Source: Streptomyces ochraceiscleroticus
GTDB taxonomy: Bacteria > Actinomycetota > Actinomycetes > Streptomycetales > Streptomycetaceae
DNA: 64,000 bases
Direction of reading: 5' to 3'
NCBI RefSeq assembly: GCF_000720485.1
Contig: NZ_JOAX01000001.1
Span: forward strand, 124,001 to 188,000
Notes under the pieces: model-generated
The model's database searches: none
Seen by the model: only the letters and a program-made list of their open reading frames with translations
Told to the model about the DNA's origin: nothing
Part shown: positions 63,218 through 64,000 of the stretch, in pieces
How the letters are laid out: every line of letters starts with the position of its first letter
How positions within the stretch are numbered: the first letter of the stretch is position 1
Program-made: the position numbers and the translations under genes

Positions 63218-63808
63218 CTAGAAGGGCGGCTCGTCCGAGTAGCCGCCGCCGGAGCCACCGCCCCAGCCGCCACCGCCGCCACCCTGCTGGCCACCGCCTG
63301 CAGGAGCACCGGTCGCCCAGGGGTCGTCGGCGGGAGCCCCGCCGCCCTGCTGGCCGCCGCCGGGGCCGCCGCCCCAGCCGCCGCCACCGCCCTGGCCGCC
63401 GCCCTGCGGGCCGCCGCCGAAGCCGCCGCCCTGAGCGCCCCGGCCGCTGGTCTTGGTGACCTTGGCCGTGGCATTGCGCAGGCTCGCGCCGACCTCGTCG
63501 ACGTCGAGCTCGTAGACCGTGCGCTTCACGCCCTCGCGGTCCTCGTACGACCGCTGCTTGAGGCGGCCCTGCACGATCACGCGGGTGCCCCGCGTGAGGG
63601 ACTCGGCGACGTTCTCCGCCGCCTGACGCCACACCGAGCAGGTCAGGAACAGGCTCTCGCCGTCCTTCCACTCATTGGTCTGACGGTCGAAGGTGCGGGG
63701 AGTGGACGCGACGCGGAACTTCGCGACCGCCGCACCGGACGGGGTGAAGCGCAGCTCGGGGTCGTCGACAAGATTGCCGACGACCGTGATGACGGTCTCG
63801 CCTGCCAT
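63218..63808 (-). CDS. ssb: Single-stranded DNA-binding protein
   Basis: A 196-residue SSB. The N-terminal OB fold (about residues 1-110; [20 protein letters not shown] at the start) is followed by a Gly/Gln-rich flexible linker with repeated GGGxxGG units and the acidic tip SDEPPF, which recruits replication and repair partners. It is the main replicative SSB by position between rpsF and rpsR. The ATG at 63808 lies 78 bp after rpsF. Confidence 0.97.
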   Translation of the reverse strand: MAGETVITVVGNLVDDPELRFTPSGAAVAKFRVASTPRTFDRQTNEWKDGESLFLTCSVWRQAAENVAESLTRGTRVIVQGRLKQRSYEDREGVKRTVYELDVDEVGASLRNATAKVTKTSGRGAQGGGFGGGPQGGGQGGGGGWGGGPGGGQQGGGAPADDPWATGAPAGGGQQGGGGGGWGGGSGGGYSDEPPF

Positions 63809-63886
63809 TAGGGGAACCTCTCGGCGGGTGTGCTGCTGGCTGCTGTGTTGCTACTCGAACCCGATGTCCGCTGAACGCTTACGCGG

Positions 63887-64000
63887 TCAGTGGGTCTCGG
63901 GACGGAGGACCTTGGTCCGGAGGACCGACTCGTTCAGGTTCATCTGACGGTCGAGCTCCTTGACGACGGCCGGCTCGGCCTGGAGGTCGATGACCGAGTA
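63887..64000 (-). CDS. rpsF: 30S ribosomal protein S6, C-terminal end (cut by window end)
   Basis: The last 37 codons: [20 protein letters not shown] followed by [17 protein letters not shown] and TGA at 63887-63889. The start lies beyond the window. It is the first gene of the visible rpsF-ssb-rpsR-rplI operon. S6 binds S18 on the small subunit. Confidence 0.93.

Noticed and set aside
63218-63460. Repetitive Gly-rich tract as a possible repeat element
   Set aside because: It is the normal flexible linker of the SSB C-terminal region.

Overview
The window is high-GC actinobacterial DNA and almost certainly comes from a Streptomyces chromosome arm close to oriC. Three things support this: the presence and order of SsgA/SsgR (sporulation proteins confined to morphologically complex actinomycetes), the runs pheA-serS and rpsF-ssb-rpsR-rplI-MATE-dnaB, and at least eight exact copies of the 14-bp ParB site GTTTCACGTGAAAC. 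In Streptomyces such parS sites crowd around oriC. From the known order in S. coelicolor, oriC should lie beyond the right-hand end, so minus-strand genes (cyd, dnaB, ribosomal genes) would be co-directional with replication. That orientation is inferred. The content is mostly conserved core genome with a few lineage-specific changes.

Layout. 1-3.3 kb: end of pheA, a DnaA-box-rich spacer, serS and a HAD phosphatase overlapping it by 4 bp. 3.3-8.2 kb: a more variable patch with a phage-regulator-like protein, a FadR-type GntR regulator, a CynX/NimT-like exporter, CbiZ and a MltG-like protein. It carries two inverted copies, and one diverged copy, of a 67-bp palindromic element, one of them inside a coding sequence. 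8.3-12 kb: a two-ATPase, two-permease ABC-2 operon. 12.2-21.7 kb: M24 peptidase-like protein, an EphD-like hydrolase/SDR fusion, a MerR regulator, pspAB-htpX, an F420-type oxidoreductase, a HAD phosphatase and an M23 peptidase. 21.9-29.8 kb: cydA-cydB-cydCD followed by a DevS-like GAF histidine kinase, behind a Rex-type operator. 30-37.9 kb: cyclophilin-like protein, HisC-like aminotransferase, LacI regulator, PPP-type phosphatase, membrane protein, and thiC under a TPP riboswitch that contains a parS site. 38-41 kb: YibE/F protein, ssgA, ssgR. 41-46 kb: small membrane protein, cupin, holin-like protein, a decayed tyrosine phosphatase, cystathionine gamma-lyase, LysR and NUDIX. 45.5-58.9 kb: flavin/heme proteins, transporters and several regulator-target pairs. 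58.9-64 kb: dnaB, a MATE exporter and the rpsF-ssb-rpsR-rplI operon, with rpsF cut by the window edge.

How the parts work together. The right part supplies replication and translation core functions (DnaB, SSB, S6, S18, L9). The cyd operon builds the low-oxygen oxidase and its assembly transporter, with NADH-responsive control suggested by the Rex-like operator and a heme-sensor-type kinase as last gene. ssgR-ssgA governs sporulation septation. Several local regulatory pairs are visible: GntR-MFS, MarR-MFS with tandem boxes, and TetR-DsbA-like with a 50-bp palindrome.

Most noteworthy for a second look: (1) parS sites reused as RNA structure, in the variable stem of the thiC TPP riboswitch and in a perfect 34-bp terminator-like palindrome, and one lying across the cydCD start codon; (2) the 67-bp palindromic element; (3) the frameshifted C-terminal stub of a low-molecular-weight tyrosine phosphatase; (4) DnaA-box clusters between pheA and serS and upstream of dnaB; (5) a FrnE-like protein that has lost the second cysteine of its CxxC motif. 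All homology statements are from recognition by eye; no database search was run.
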